Positions 7,162-15,229 of a stretch of DNA of 15,946 nucleotides are shown here, in pieces. Every line of letters starts with the position of its first letter. The stretch's first letter is position 1. A model generated the notes under the pieces. That model had not been told where the DNA came from, made no database searches, and saw only the letters and a program-made list of their open reading frames with translations. The position numbers and the translations under genes were made by a program. The stretch is from Akkermansiaceae bacterium (GTDB taxonomy: Bacteria > Verrucomicrobiota > Verrucomicrobiia > Verrucomicrobiales > Akkermansiaceae), in assembly GCA_023301645.1 (NCBI GenBank), contig JALZUH010000107.1, positions 1-15,946 on the forward strand, written 5' to 3'.

Positions 7162-7821
7162 GTGATTGAAATTTGGACCCAAGCTATCTTACCCTATAAC
7201 CTGCCGCTGACTATTCTACTCGGTTTTGTCAGCCTGTTTTGGCTACTTACAGCCTTTGGCGCGGTTGACCTAGACTCACTAGATATCGACTTCGATGCTG
7301 ATATCGACTCCGACATAGACGCAGGCAGTGCGTCACCATCAGGTGACTTTCTCGTCGGCCTGCTTAAGATTGTCAATGCTACCGACGTGCCACTGATGAT
7401 GGTTCTTAGCATGCTCAATCTCTTCATGTGGGCCATTGCCATCCTATCGAACTTAGCCCTCAACAGCGACCAATCATACCTCATTGCCGCAGGCCTACTT
7501 ATTGGAAACTTCATCATCAGCTGCATTCTTGTCAAAATCATCACCCAGCCACTACTCCCCTTCTTCAGAAGCTTCAAAAAAGGTGAAAATGATGACGAAC
7601 CCGTCATCGGTCGCATCGGCATTGTGAAATCCCAAGAAATCGACGGCAAATACGGCCAAGTCGAAATCCCACGCAATAACGGCGCACCTGCCATTGTGAA
7701 TAGCCGCATGGCAGAAGGTCATGAGCCCTGCAAGCGCGGAGACAAAGTCCTCATCTTCGACAAAGACCAAGAAAAGTCACTCTTCATCGCCCGTGCTGCC
7801 AGCCCGGACGAATCAATCTAA
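7162..7821 (+). CDS. YqiJ-like membrane protein with OB-fold-type C-terminal domain
   Basis: Membrane protein of 219 aa resembling E. coli YqiJ (DUF1449), a relative of the NfeD proteins that accompany flotillins. Three hydrophobic segments are visible at about 14-36, 75-97 and 101-125. Between the first and second is a strikingly acidic stretch rich in Asp (about 36-55, DSLDIDFDADIDSDIDAG). Residues about 145-212 (starting VIGRIGIVKSQEI and containing RGDKVLIF) look like the small beta-barrel of the NfeD/OB type. The start is GTG at 7162; no upstream ATG fits and no Shine-Dalgarno sequence is seen. The flotillin gene follows after 26 bp, a typical operon spacing. The role is probably to partner or anchor the flotillin; the exact function is unknown. 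Family assignment rests on topology and gene order. Confidence 0.8.
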   Translation: MIEIWTQAILPYNLPLTILLGFVSLFWLLTAFGAVDLDSLDIDFDADIDSDIDAGSASPSGDFLVGLLKIVNATDVPLMMVLSMLNLFMWAIAILSNLALNSDQSYLIAAGLLIGNFIISCILVKIITQPLLPFFRSFKKGENDDEPVIGRIGIVKSQEIDGKYGQVEIPRNNGAPAIVNSRMAEGHEPCKRGDKVLIFDKDQEKSLFIARAASPDESI

Positions 7822-7847
7822 ACAAACAACAACCTAAATAAAACCAT

Positions 7848-9872
7848 ATGAATACCACCATTATTATAGCATCAGGCTTCTTCGACGCCCTCAAAGGCCT
7901 CGGAATCATCGTCCCTGTTGCACTCGTCGCTCTTCTCGTGCTCGTCGTCTTCGCCTTTATCAACTGTTTCCGTAAAGTGGAAAAAGGCACCGCCCTCATA
8001 CGAACCGGACTCGGTGAGACCAAAGTCACCTTCACTGGAATGATGGTCTACCCTGTCGTCCACCGTGCCGAACTCATGGATATTTCGCTCAAGCGTATTG
8101 AAATCGACCGCACCGCCAAAAATGGACTTATCTGTAAGGACAACATGCGTGCAGACATCAAGGTCGCCTTCTTTGTCCGTGTCAACAATGTGCGAGAAGA
8201 AGTCATCCGCGTAGCTGAATCAATCGGCTGTGAGCGAGCCTCCTCTGAAGACGAGATCAGAGGCCTCTTTGATGCGAAATTCTCAGAAGCCCTCAAAACC
8301 GTTGGTAAGAAATTCGACTTCATCCAGCTCTATGAAGAGCGTGACACCTTCCGTGATGAAATCCTCAAGAGCATTGGTGCAGACCTTAATGGTTTCGTCC
8401 TCGACGACGCCGCCATTGACTACCTAGAGCAGACACCGATCGAAGCACTCGACCCAGATAACATCCTCGATGCAGAAGGCATCAAGAAGATCCATCACCT
8501 CACTGCCGAGCAGGCCAAGCTCTCCAATAACATCCAGCGCGATAAGGAAAAAGTCCTCAAGCAACAAGACGTAGAAGCACGCGAAGCCATTCTCGAGCTC
8601 GAGCGCCAGCTTGCCGAAACAGAAGCAAAGCAGGAGCGCGAGGTCAAAGTCGTGCAAGCACGTGAATCTGCCGACACCCTCAAAGTAGAAGAAGAGCAGC
8701 GCCAGAAGTCTGAGCAAGCTCGTATCTCTGCCGAAGAAGAAATCCAGATCTCCGAGGAAAACAAACAACGCCAAGTGCTCGTCGCTCAGCGTAACAAAGA
8801 GCGCACCGACGCTGTGGAAATCGAGCGAGTCAAGCGTGACCAAGAGCTAGAATCCATCGAGCGCGAGCGCCTCACTGAGATCAAAGCCATCGAGAAAGAC
8901 AAGGCCGTAGAAGTTCAGAAGAAAGAAATCCAAGACGTCATCAAAGAGCGTGTCGCAGTGGAGAAAACCGTTGTCATCGAACAAGAGAAAATCAAAGACA
9001 CCGAAGCATTCGCTGGTGCAGACCGAGAGAAACAGGTCAAAGTCACCCTCGCAGAAGCCCAAGCCCAAGAAGTGCTCATCGAGCAAATCAAGCGTGCTGA
9101 AGCCGTCAAAGAAGCTGCCCAGCTCAAGGCTGACCAAGAGCTCTACGAAACAGTCAAAGGTGCAGAAGCAGACAAGCAAGCTGCCGAACTCCGCGCTGAG
9201 GAGGTCGTCATCGCCGCTGATGCTAATCAAATCGCCGCTGAGAAAAACGCAACCGCTCAGAAAGTCCTCGCAGAAGCGACCGCTAAGGAAGCTGCTGCTG
9301 TCGGTATGGGTGAGGCTGACGTCATGCGCGCCAAGGGTGAAGCTGATGCTTCAGCCATCGAGCTGAAGGCAGGTGCTATGAAGCTCTTCGAAGAAGCTGG
9401 TCAGGAGCACGAAGAGTTCAAGCTTGAGCTCGATAAGGAGAAAGCCGTTGAGCTCGCTGAGATCGACGTCCAGCGCCAGATTGCCGAGCAGCAAGCTATC
9501 GTCGTCGGAGAGGCTCTCAAGTCCGCTAACATCGACATCGTCGGAGGTGAAACTCAGTTCTTTGACCGCATCACCAATGCGATCACTACCGGTAAGGCCG
9601 TCGACCGCACCGTCGACAACAGCCGCGTGCTAGGTGACGTGAAGGAAACATTCTTCAACGGAGACCCAGAATACTACAAGAGCCAGATCAACTCATGGCT
9701 CAATGAATATGGCTTTGCCACTGAAGACATCAAAAACCTCTCAGTAGGAGCTCTACTTGGCAACATCATGGTCAAAGCCGATGGCGACAACCGTGAGAAA
9801 ATCATGGGATTCCTCAATGCGGCTGAAAGGTTCGGCATGAAAGACAAGCCTGCAGCCGACTTCCTTGGATAA
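7848..9872 (+). CDS. Flotillin/SPFH-family protein, YqiK-like
   Basis: Membrane-anchored scaffold of the SPFH (stomatin/prohibitin/flotillin/HflK) group, which forms oligomeric membrane microdomains. The 674 aa show an N-terminal transmembrane segment (about 16-39), an SPFH domain (about 44-205), then a very long Glu/Lys/Ala-rich coiled coil (about 215-555) and a C-terminal flotillin tail (IDIVGGETQFFDRIT, 562-576, to the end). It is longer than E. coli YqiK (about 550 aa), mostly by more coiled coil. The ATG at 7848 has no Shine-Dalgarno sequence. It follows the YqiJ-like gene by 26 bp and precedes a giant AAA+ gene by 224 bp. In E. coli yqiJ and yqiK are also adjacent, which supports both calls. 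Large open frames on both strands inside it come from its repetitive Glu/Lys codons, not from extra genes. Confidence 0.9.
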   Translation: MNTTIIIASGFFDALKGLGIIVPVALVALLVLVVFAFINCFRKVEKGTALIRTGLGETKVTFTGMMVYPVVHRAELMDISLKRIEIDRTAKNGLICKDNMRADIKVAFFVRVNNVREEVIRVAESIGCERASSEDEIRGLFDAKFSEALKTVGKKFDFIQLYEERDTFRDEILKSIGADLNGFVLDDAAIDYLEQTPIEALDPDNILDAEGIKKIHHLTAEQAKLSNNIQRDKEKVLKQQDVEAREAILELERQLAETEAKQEREVKVVQARESADTLKVEEEQRQKSEQARISAEEEIQISEENKQRQVLVAQRNKERTDAVEIERVKRDQELESIERERLTEIKAIEKDKAVEVQKKEIQDVIKERVAVEKTVVIEQEKIKDTEAFAGADREKQVKVTLAEAQAQEVLIEQIKRAEAVKEAAQLKADQELYETVKGAEADKQAAELRAEEVVIAADANQIAAEKNATAQKVLAEATAKEAAAVGMGEADVMRAKGEADASAIELKAGAMKLFEEAGQEHEEFKLELDKEKAVELAEIDVQRQIAEQQAIVVGEALKSANIDIVGGETQFFDRITNAITTGKAVDRTVDNSRVLGDVKETFFNGDPEYYKSQINSWLNEYGFATEDIKNLSVGALLGNIMVKADGDNREKIMGFLNAAERFGMKDKPAADFLG

Positions 9873-9874
9873 CA

Positions 9875-9929
9875 GGGTAGAAAACAACAACAGCCTATTG
9901 CTAAAGACCCTCTACCCAGAATCTTTAGC
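9875..9929 (+). repeat. Hairpin with a loop-complementary upstream segment (possible pseudoknot)
   Basis: GCTAAAGA (9900-9907) and TCTTTAGC (9922-9929) form a perfect eight-bp stem with a 14-base loop. The loop contains TCTACCC (9911-9917), the exact complement of GGGTAGA at 9875-9881, just after the flotillin stop codon. The RNA could therefore fold either as hairpin plus loop pairing (a pseudoknot) or into two alternatives. Function is unknown. Confidence 0.5.
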
Positions 9930-9932
9930 CCA

Positions 9933-9977
9933 GAATGTCTCACTAGAAACATCTCACTCAGAGTATTGAGACATTCC
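9933..9977 (+). repeat. Perfect 10-bp inverted repeat
   Basis: GAATGTCTCA (9933-9942) and TGAGACATTC (9968-9977) are perfect complements with a 25-base spacer, which itself can fold a small ACTC-a-GAGT stem. This could be an RNA hairpin in the intercistronic region or a protein-binding site. The right arm overlaps TTGAGA (9967-9972), a good -35 hexamer with CAGAAT 16 bases downstream, so it could cover a promoter of the ATPase gene. Confidence 0.5.
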
Positions 9978-10004
9978 ATCCCAACACCAGAATATCCTTC
10001 AGCT

Positions 10005-10032
10005 AACCCAGCCCGACACAGGGCTGGGTTAT
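10005..10032 (+). repeat. Strong 11-bp hairpin without U-tail
   Basis: TAACCCAGCCC (10005-10015) and GGGCTGGGTTA (10022-10032) pair perfectly around the six-base loop GACACA. It is GC-rich and would be the most stable fold in the spacer. Neither strand shows a T-run after it, so it is not a standard intrinsic terminator; pausing, mRNA protection or partial termination are possible. It ends 64 bases before the ATPase start codon. Confidence 0.6.
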
Positions 10033-10096
10033 CAAAGGAGAACTCTCACCCCAAGTAACTTCCGTTGCCTCAGTGTATTCCGTGGTTCAATAAACA

Positions 10097-13000
10097 ATGT
10101 CAGATCAACAACAACTAGAAGGTGGATCCTACGAAGTCATTCGTGGGCGCATGGAGAAGCACGGAGCAGTGCTGCGCGAGCGTATCGAGCAGCTTAATGA
10201 CTCCAGAAAAGATATCTTCGGATCCATCGACCCGGCACTCATCGCTACCGAGCGTGTCAGCACCGAGCACAACTGCGTCTCGCGTGACATGGTATCCATT
10301 GGCGGTAATCGATTCATCTTTGGTTACAACATTCAGTTTGGCCTTAAGCAGACCACTGACCCTGCCGACGTCTTCTCCATCTATGACTACGACGAAGCTA
10401 CACACACCTTTGCCAAAGCCGACACCGCAGAGGTTCTAGGAGGAGAATTTGCAGAAGACTTCCACTACGTTTATAAGTATTACAAGCAGACGGTTTTTGT
10501 AAAATTTCTCATTAATGGCCCCAATCTCTACATGGGAATGCGCATCGGTAAAGGCATCGATGACATCAAAACATTCAAGTGGCTCATCAAGAACAACCAC
10601 GAGCTAGAGTATCTCGGAAATCGATTTGACCACGAATACAAGTTCCCGCCGCAGCAAGAATTCGAATGGATACGCGCCCACCGTGATATGCAGCGCGCTG
10701 GTGAGCACCCACATATTTCTATCGATGAGAAGATCTTCGTCGAAACCGTCGGAGGCGACCTCACCATTAAGATCGAGGATAACACCGACACCGGTAAGGG
10801 CATCTACCAAGAAGACGTCACCGACGCCGACCAGACACTCGATGACGCCGAGATTCTCTATACCATCGTCGGTCCACTTATCCTCCTAAAAATACAGCCC
10901 TACCGTGAGGAGGACTACCGCTACCTCGTCTATAATGAGAAGACCCAAGGTGTGCACCGCCTCGATGCTATTGGCCACTCCTGCGTGCTGCTACCCGACG
11001 ATCACGGACTCATCTTTGCCAATGGCTACCTCCTACTCAGTGGTGAAGCAAAGATCTTCGACCACGGCCTAGACGACATGCGCTTTGAGAAGCGTATCGC
11101 AAGTGCCAATGGAGAAGACACACTCTATGTATTCTACAACCGCCGCAGCGGCGACTACGTGCTGCTCTCCTATAACCTCATCAACCGCACCGTAGAAACA
11201 CCCATCATCTGTAGTGGTTACTCGCTCTTTCCCGATGGCAAGCTCCTCTACTTCCGCTCAGAGGATACAGCCCAGAAGCACCACGTCATTCAAGTCTGGC
11301 AAACACCCTACCTCAATGACGAATTCAGTGCTGCCGCCACTGCCGAAAACGACTCGCTCCTCTTTAAAATCGGAAATGCCGACATCGTGCGCTGCATGGC
11401 AGAGTGCCGAGAAGTCCTCAATCTCCTCATCAAAGAAGACTCCTATGCAGGACTCTATCTCGACCTTGTTAAAAAAACAGGCGACATCAACGACGCCTAC
11501 TTCTGGCTTAGTAAAGACGAAGCATTCGAGCTATCGAAGCCACTCCACGAGATCCACGCCGCTGCGAACTCTGCCATCGACGAATTCGACAAAGTCATCG
11601 TCCTTCGAAAGTCAACTACTGAGCAAACCACCACCACCCAAGAAGCACTTGCCAGCCTATTGCGTGAGATCGAGCACTCACCACCAGATGACATCCAAGG
11701 CTACGTGCACCAGCTCACTGGGCTACGCACCCTACGAGGCGAGATCATCGGACTACGCGACCTACGCTACATCGACCTAGACCTCATCGCAGAGATGGAG
11801 CAGAAAGTCATCGAAGCCACCCAGTCAGTTTCTAATAAAACCGTCGAGTTCCTACTCACCGCCGATGCGCTCACCCCCTACCGAGCTGCTGTTGACGAAC
11901 AAAAATCCGTCATCTCTAAGCTCACCAAGGTCACCAATGCAGACGCCTCCGCCGAGGCTATCGATCAAGCAGGCGCTGAGCTAGAAATGCTTATCGACGT
12001 GGTAAGTAATCTCAAAATCGAAGACGCCACGCAGACAACTGCGATTATTGATAGCATCTCTGGTATCTACTCCACGCTCAATGCCGTCCGCGCCGAGCTC
12101 AAGAATAAGCGCCAATCACTAGCCAAGTCAGAAGGAACGGCTCAGTTCGGTGCGCAGATGAAGCTGCTCGGACAAGCCATCGTCAATTTCCTCGACCTCT
12201 GTGACGCTCCTGAAAAATGCGAAGAATACCTCACCAAGGTAATGGTTCAAATTGAGGAGCTCGAAGGGAAATTCGCAGAATTTGATGAATATGCCGACGA
12301 GCTATCCGCCAAACGAGAAGAAGTTTACGAAGCCTTCGAAACGCGCAAGACCTCACTGCTCGAAAAGCGCAATAAACGCGCCGCCAATCTCGTCAAATCC
12401 GCCGAGCGTGTCCTCTCAGGTATCCAGCACCGCGCTGAAAGCCTGAAAGAAATCAATGAAATCAACGGCTACTTCGCTGGAGACCTCATGATCTCTAAAG
12501 TCCGTGACATCATCGAGCAGCTCGACGAGCTCGGTGACTCCGTCAAAGCCGCTGACATCCAAACCCAGCTCAAAACCCTCAAGGAAGATGCCGTCCGCCA
12601 GCTCAAAGACCGTAAAGAACTCTTTGTCGACGGCACCAATATCATCCAACTCGGAAAGCATAAGTTCGCCGTAAACACTCAGGATCTTGAGCTATCCATC
12701 CTGCCACACGATGACCTCATGTGTTTTCACCTCGCAGGCACCGACTTCTTCGAGCCCATCACCGATGAAGCATTCCTCGCCACCGAGTCCATCTGGAAGC
12801 AAGAAATCATCTCAGAGAATAAAGCCATCTACCGCGCTGAGTATCTCGCATACCAGTTCCTCAATAGCTACAATTCCTCCGCTAGTAATACAGACAGCAA
12901 TGTCGACAGTAATACCGACGAATCTCTAAACACCACAATCACCATCGAAGAAGTGCAGAAATTCGCAGCTGCACGCTACACCGAAGCCTACACCAAGGGC

Positions 13001-15229
13001 GTGCATGACCATGACGCCCTGCTCATTTTACAAACCCTCATCCCTGTCCACCAGCAGATCGGACTACTCCGACATAGTGCCAGTATACGAGCAGCCGCTA
13101 CACTCTTCTGGCACACCTGGCAGTCTGAAGAGAAAGCTACCCTCACCACCCAGCTCGCAAACCACGCCATCATGCGCAAGGGCGGCTTCCAAGCTTCACC
13201 AAGTGCGGACGAAAACCCCTACCTCAGTAAGCTCCGCAGTGCGCTCAAGAGTGAAGAACTCTATGCTGACGAGGACAGAGACCCCGCCCTCACCCAGCAA
13301 GCCGCCGTCTATCTCTACGAGCAACTCAGCTCAGGAAGTGACTTCGTCGTCTCACCAGATGCCGACGCCATCATCAGGAAGTTCCAACAAACTCTCACCG
13401 CTAAGCGCGCCCAAAAGAACTACGAAGACTCGATCTCCACACTCAGCGGCCGTGCCAAATACCAGACCATTCTCGACTGGCTAAAGGCAACCAGCCAGCT
13501 CCCAATCAGCCGCCTCGAAGAAGCCGCAGCCCACCTCAGCTGTGAGACCTACCACGCACTTGCCGTGCTACATGTCGAGTCCACCTCCAAAATCACTGGC
13601 TTACTCGGCTCCCATGGTATTCTGAGCGAGGGTGTCTACGACTTCGACTATAATAGATTTACCGATAAACTGCGCCATTTCTCTGATCATGACGTGCCTG
13701 TTTTCCAAGCCTACCAAAAGCTCAAGCAGCGGCTTACCGAGTCGAAGCGCAAGGATATGCGACTGAATGAGTTCCAAGCGCGTGTGATGTCATCCTTCGT
13801 CAGAAATAAACTCCTCAATGACGTCTATCTCCCCATGATTGGTGATAATCTCGCCAAGCAGATGGGCACCGCTGGCGTAGACACACGCACCGACCGTATG
13901 GGGCTACTGCTCCTTATCTCCCCTCCCGGCTACGGTAAAACCACCTTGATGGAATACGTCGCCGACAGACTCGGCCTCACCTTCATGAAGATCAATGGCC
14001 CTGCCATTGGCCATGCCGTAACCTCCCTCGACCCCTCTGAAGCACCTAATGCCTCAGCTCGTGAGGAAGTAGAGAAGCTCAACTTAGCACTCGAAATGGG
14101 CGACAACGTCATGCTCTACCTTGACGATATTCAGCACTGCGATCCAGAATTTTTGCAAAAGTTCATCTCCCTCTGTGACGCTCAGAGAAAGATCGAAGGC
14201 GTCTACAATGGCCAAGCCAAAACCTATGACCTGCGAGGCAAAAAAGTCTCCGTCGTCATGGCTGGAAACCCCTACACCGAGAGTGGTGGTAAGTTCCAAA
14301 TCCCCGACATGCTCGCCAACCGTGCTGACACCTATAACCTAGGTGACATCATTGGCAGCAATGCCGAGTCCTTTAAGGCGTCCTACATTGAGAACTGCCT
14401 CACCTCTAATAAAGTCCTCTCCAAGCTCGCCTCCCGCTCCCAGCAGGACGTCTACGCAGTCATGCAGACGGCCACATCTGGCAGCCAAGAAGGTATCGAC
14501 TTCGAGAGTAATTACACTCCCGCTGAGATCGAGGAATTTGTCAAAACCACTCAGCACCTATTCACCGTGCGCGACACCATCCTCAGGGTGAATTTACAGT
14601 ATATCGAGTCAGCAGCTCAAGAGGATAACTACCGCACCGAGCCAGCTTTCAAGCTACAAGGTTCATACCGAAATATGAGCCGCATTGCCGAGAAGGTATT
14701 GCCCATGATGACACATGAAGAAGTGCGTGAGCTCGTCATTGACCACTACGAAAACGAATCCCAAACACTCACCTCTGGCGCTGAATCCAACTTGCTTAAG
14801 TTCAAAGAAATGGAAAATATCCTCACTGAGGAGGAAACCGCGCGCTGGCAGCAGATCAAGAAAGACTTCAATAAGAACAAACTACTAGGAGGTGCTGGAG
14901 AAAACGACCCCATCAGCCGAGTCGTCGCCCAGCTCACACAGTTCAACGATGGCCTCGAATCGATCAAAGAAGCCGTCACCACCACTGGCACGAGCTACAG
15001 CCGACCACAGAGCCTCGCAGAAGAAACTGTCGATCAGCTAGAAAAAATCATCACCGCCCTCAGAGCTGTCCCTGTCGAAGTCGACATCAACCTCATCGCT
15101 GAGCAAAGCGACGGGATCGAAGACATGACCAAAACGAGCAAAAAGAAGACACCAAAAAACAAAGTCGCGAAGAAAAAACCAGCTATCAGCATCGAACCGT
15201 CAGCCATAAGACAAAACCTTGATCAGTAA
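10097..15229 (+). CDS. Giant AAA+ ATPase of the DUF3686 'DNA repair ATPase' type
   Basis: A 1710-aa protein. The opening (GGSYEVIRGRMEKHGAVLRE, from residue 9) and the following beta-rich region to about 480 match my memory of DUF3686 proteins, annotated as DNA repair ATPases. Residues about 490-860 are helical and rich in coiled-coil heptads. A low-complexity Ser/Asn/Thr/Asp linker (923-947) contains a tandem SNTD repeat. The MoxR-like AAA+ module lies near 1260-1440: Walker A SPPGYGKT (1275-1282, Ser in place of the first Gly), Walker B LYLDDIQ with D1343/D1344 in place of Asp-Glu, sensor-1 Asn1391 in MAGNP and a candidate arginine finger R1409 in ANRAD. The C-terminus (1677-1700) is Lys-rich. 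No nuclease, helicase or other repair motif is visible, so 'DNA repair' is an inherited label. A role as a remodelling motor with the flotillin pair is inference from gene order. Confidence 0.85.
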   Translation: MSDQQQLEGGSYEVIRGRMEKHGAVLRERIEQLNDSRKDIFGSIDPALIATERVSTEHNCVSRDMVSIGGNRFIFGYNIQFGLKQTTDPADVFSIYDYDEATHTFAKADTAEVLGGEFAEDFHYVYKYYKQTVFVKFLINGPNLYMGMRIGKGIDDIKTFKWLIKNNHELEYLGNRFDHEYKFPPQQEFEWIRAHRDMQRAGEHPHISIDEKIFVETVGGDLTIKIEDNTDTGKGIYQEDVTDADQTLDDAEILYTIVGPLILLKIQPYREEDYRYLVYNEKTQGVHRLDAIGHSCVLLPDDHGLIFANGYLLLSGEAKIFDHGLDDMRFEKRIASANGEDTLYVFYNRRSGDYVLLSYNLINRTVETPIICSGYSLFPDGKLLYFRSEDTAQKHHVIQVWQTPYLNDEFSAAATAENDSLLFKIGNADIVRCMAECREVLNLLIKEDSYAGLYLDLVKKTGDINDAYFWLSKDEAFELSKPLHEIHAAANSAIDEFDKVIVLRKSTTEQTTTTQEALASLLREIEHSPPDDIQGYVHQLTGLRTLRGEIIGLRDLRYIDLDLIAEMEQKVIEATQSVSNKTVEFLLTADALTPYRAAVDEQKSVISKLTKVTNADASAEAIDQAGAELEMLIDVVSNLKIEDATQTTAIIDSISGIYSTLNAVRAELKNKRQSLAKSEGTAQFGAQMKLLGQAIVNFLDLCDAPEKCEEYLTKVMVQIEELEGKFAEFDEYADELSAKREEVYEAFETRKTSLLEKRNKRAANLVKSAERVLSGIQHRAESLKEINEINGYFAGDLMISKVRDIIEQLDELGDSVKAADIQTQLKTLKEDAVRQLKDRKELFVDGTNIIQLGKHKFAVNTQDLELSILPHDDLMCFHLAGTDFFEPITDEAFLATESIWKQEIISENKAIYRAEYLAYQFLNSYNSSASNTDSNVDSNTDESLNTTITIEEVQKFAAARYTEAYTKGVHDHDALLILQTLIPVHQQIGLLRHSASIRAAATLFWHTWQSEEKATLTTQLANHAIMRKGGFQASPSADENPYLSKLRSALKSEELYADEDRDPALTQQAAVYLYEQLSSGSDFVVSPDADAIIRKFQQTLTAKRAQKNYEDSISTLSGRAKYQTILDWLKATSQLPISRLEEAAAHLSCETYHALAVLHVESTSKITGLLGSHGILSEGVYDFDYNRFTDKLRHFSDHDVPVFQAYQKLKQRLTESKRKDMRLNEFQARVMSSFVRNKLLNDVYLPMIGDNLAKQMGTAGVDTRTDRMGLLLLISPPGYGKTTLMEYVADRLGLTFMKINGPAIGHAVTSLDPSEAPNASAREEVEKLNLALEMGDNVMLYLDDIQHCDPEFLQKFISLCDAQRKIEGVYNGQAKTYDLRGKKVSVVMAGNPYTESGGKFQIPDMLANRADTYNLGDIIGSNAESFKASYIENCLTSNKVLSKLASRSQQDVYAVMQTATSGSQEGIDFESNYTPAEIEEFVKTTQHLFTVRDTILRVNLQYIESAAQEDNYRTEPAFKLQGSYRNMSRIAEKVLPMMTHEEVRELVIDHYENESQTLTSGAESNLLKFKEMENILTEEETARWQQIKKDFNKNKLLGGAGENDPISRVVAQLTQFNDGLESIKEAVTTTGTSYSRPQSLAEETVDQLEKIITALRAVPVEVDINLIAEQSDGIEDMTKTSKKKTPKNKVAKKKPAISIEPSAIRQNLDQ
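12884..12919 (+). repeat. Three 12-bp tandem repeats in the ATPase linker
   Basis: AGTAATACAGAC, AGCAATGTCGAC and AGTAATACCGAC lie head to tail in frame and encode SNTD-SNVD-SNTD (residues 930-941). They form the core of a disordered-looking linker. Repeats of this kind often vary in copy number between strains without breaking the frame. Confidence 0.75.

Noticed and set aside
8424..9230. Long antisense open frames within the flotillin gene
   Set aside because: They arise from Glu/Lys/Ala-rich codons of the coiled coil read backwards, giving Leu/Phe/Asp- or Ser-rich nonsense proteins.
8500..9500. Apparent DNA repeats in the flotillin coding region
   Set aside because: The similarity is in short Glu/Lys/Ala codon strings of a coiled coil; no exact repeat unit with fixed period was seen.
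10005..10032. Calling the 11-bp hairpin a rho-independent terminator
   Set aside because: No T-run follows on either strand, so it is reported as a hairpin of unknown role.
13005..13484. 159-aa plus-strand frame inside the giant ATPase gene
   Set aside because: It is a shifted frame of a conserved gene with Ser/Thr/Pro-biased translation; the ATPase frame is unbroken here.
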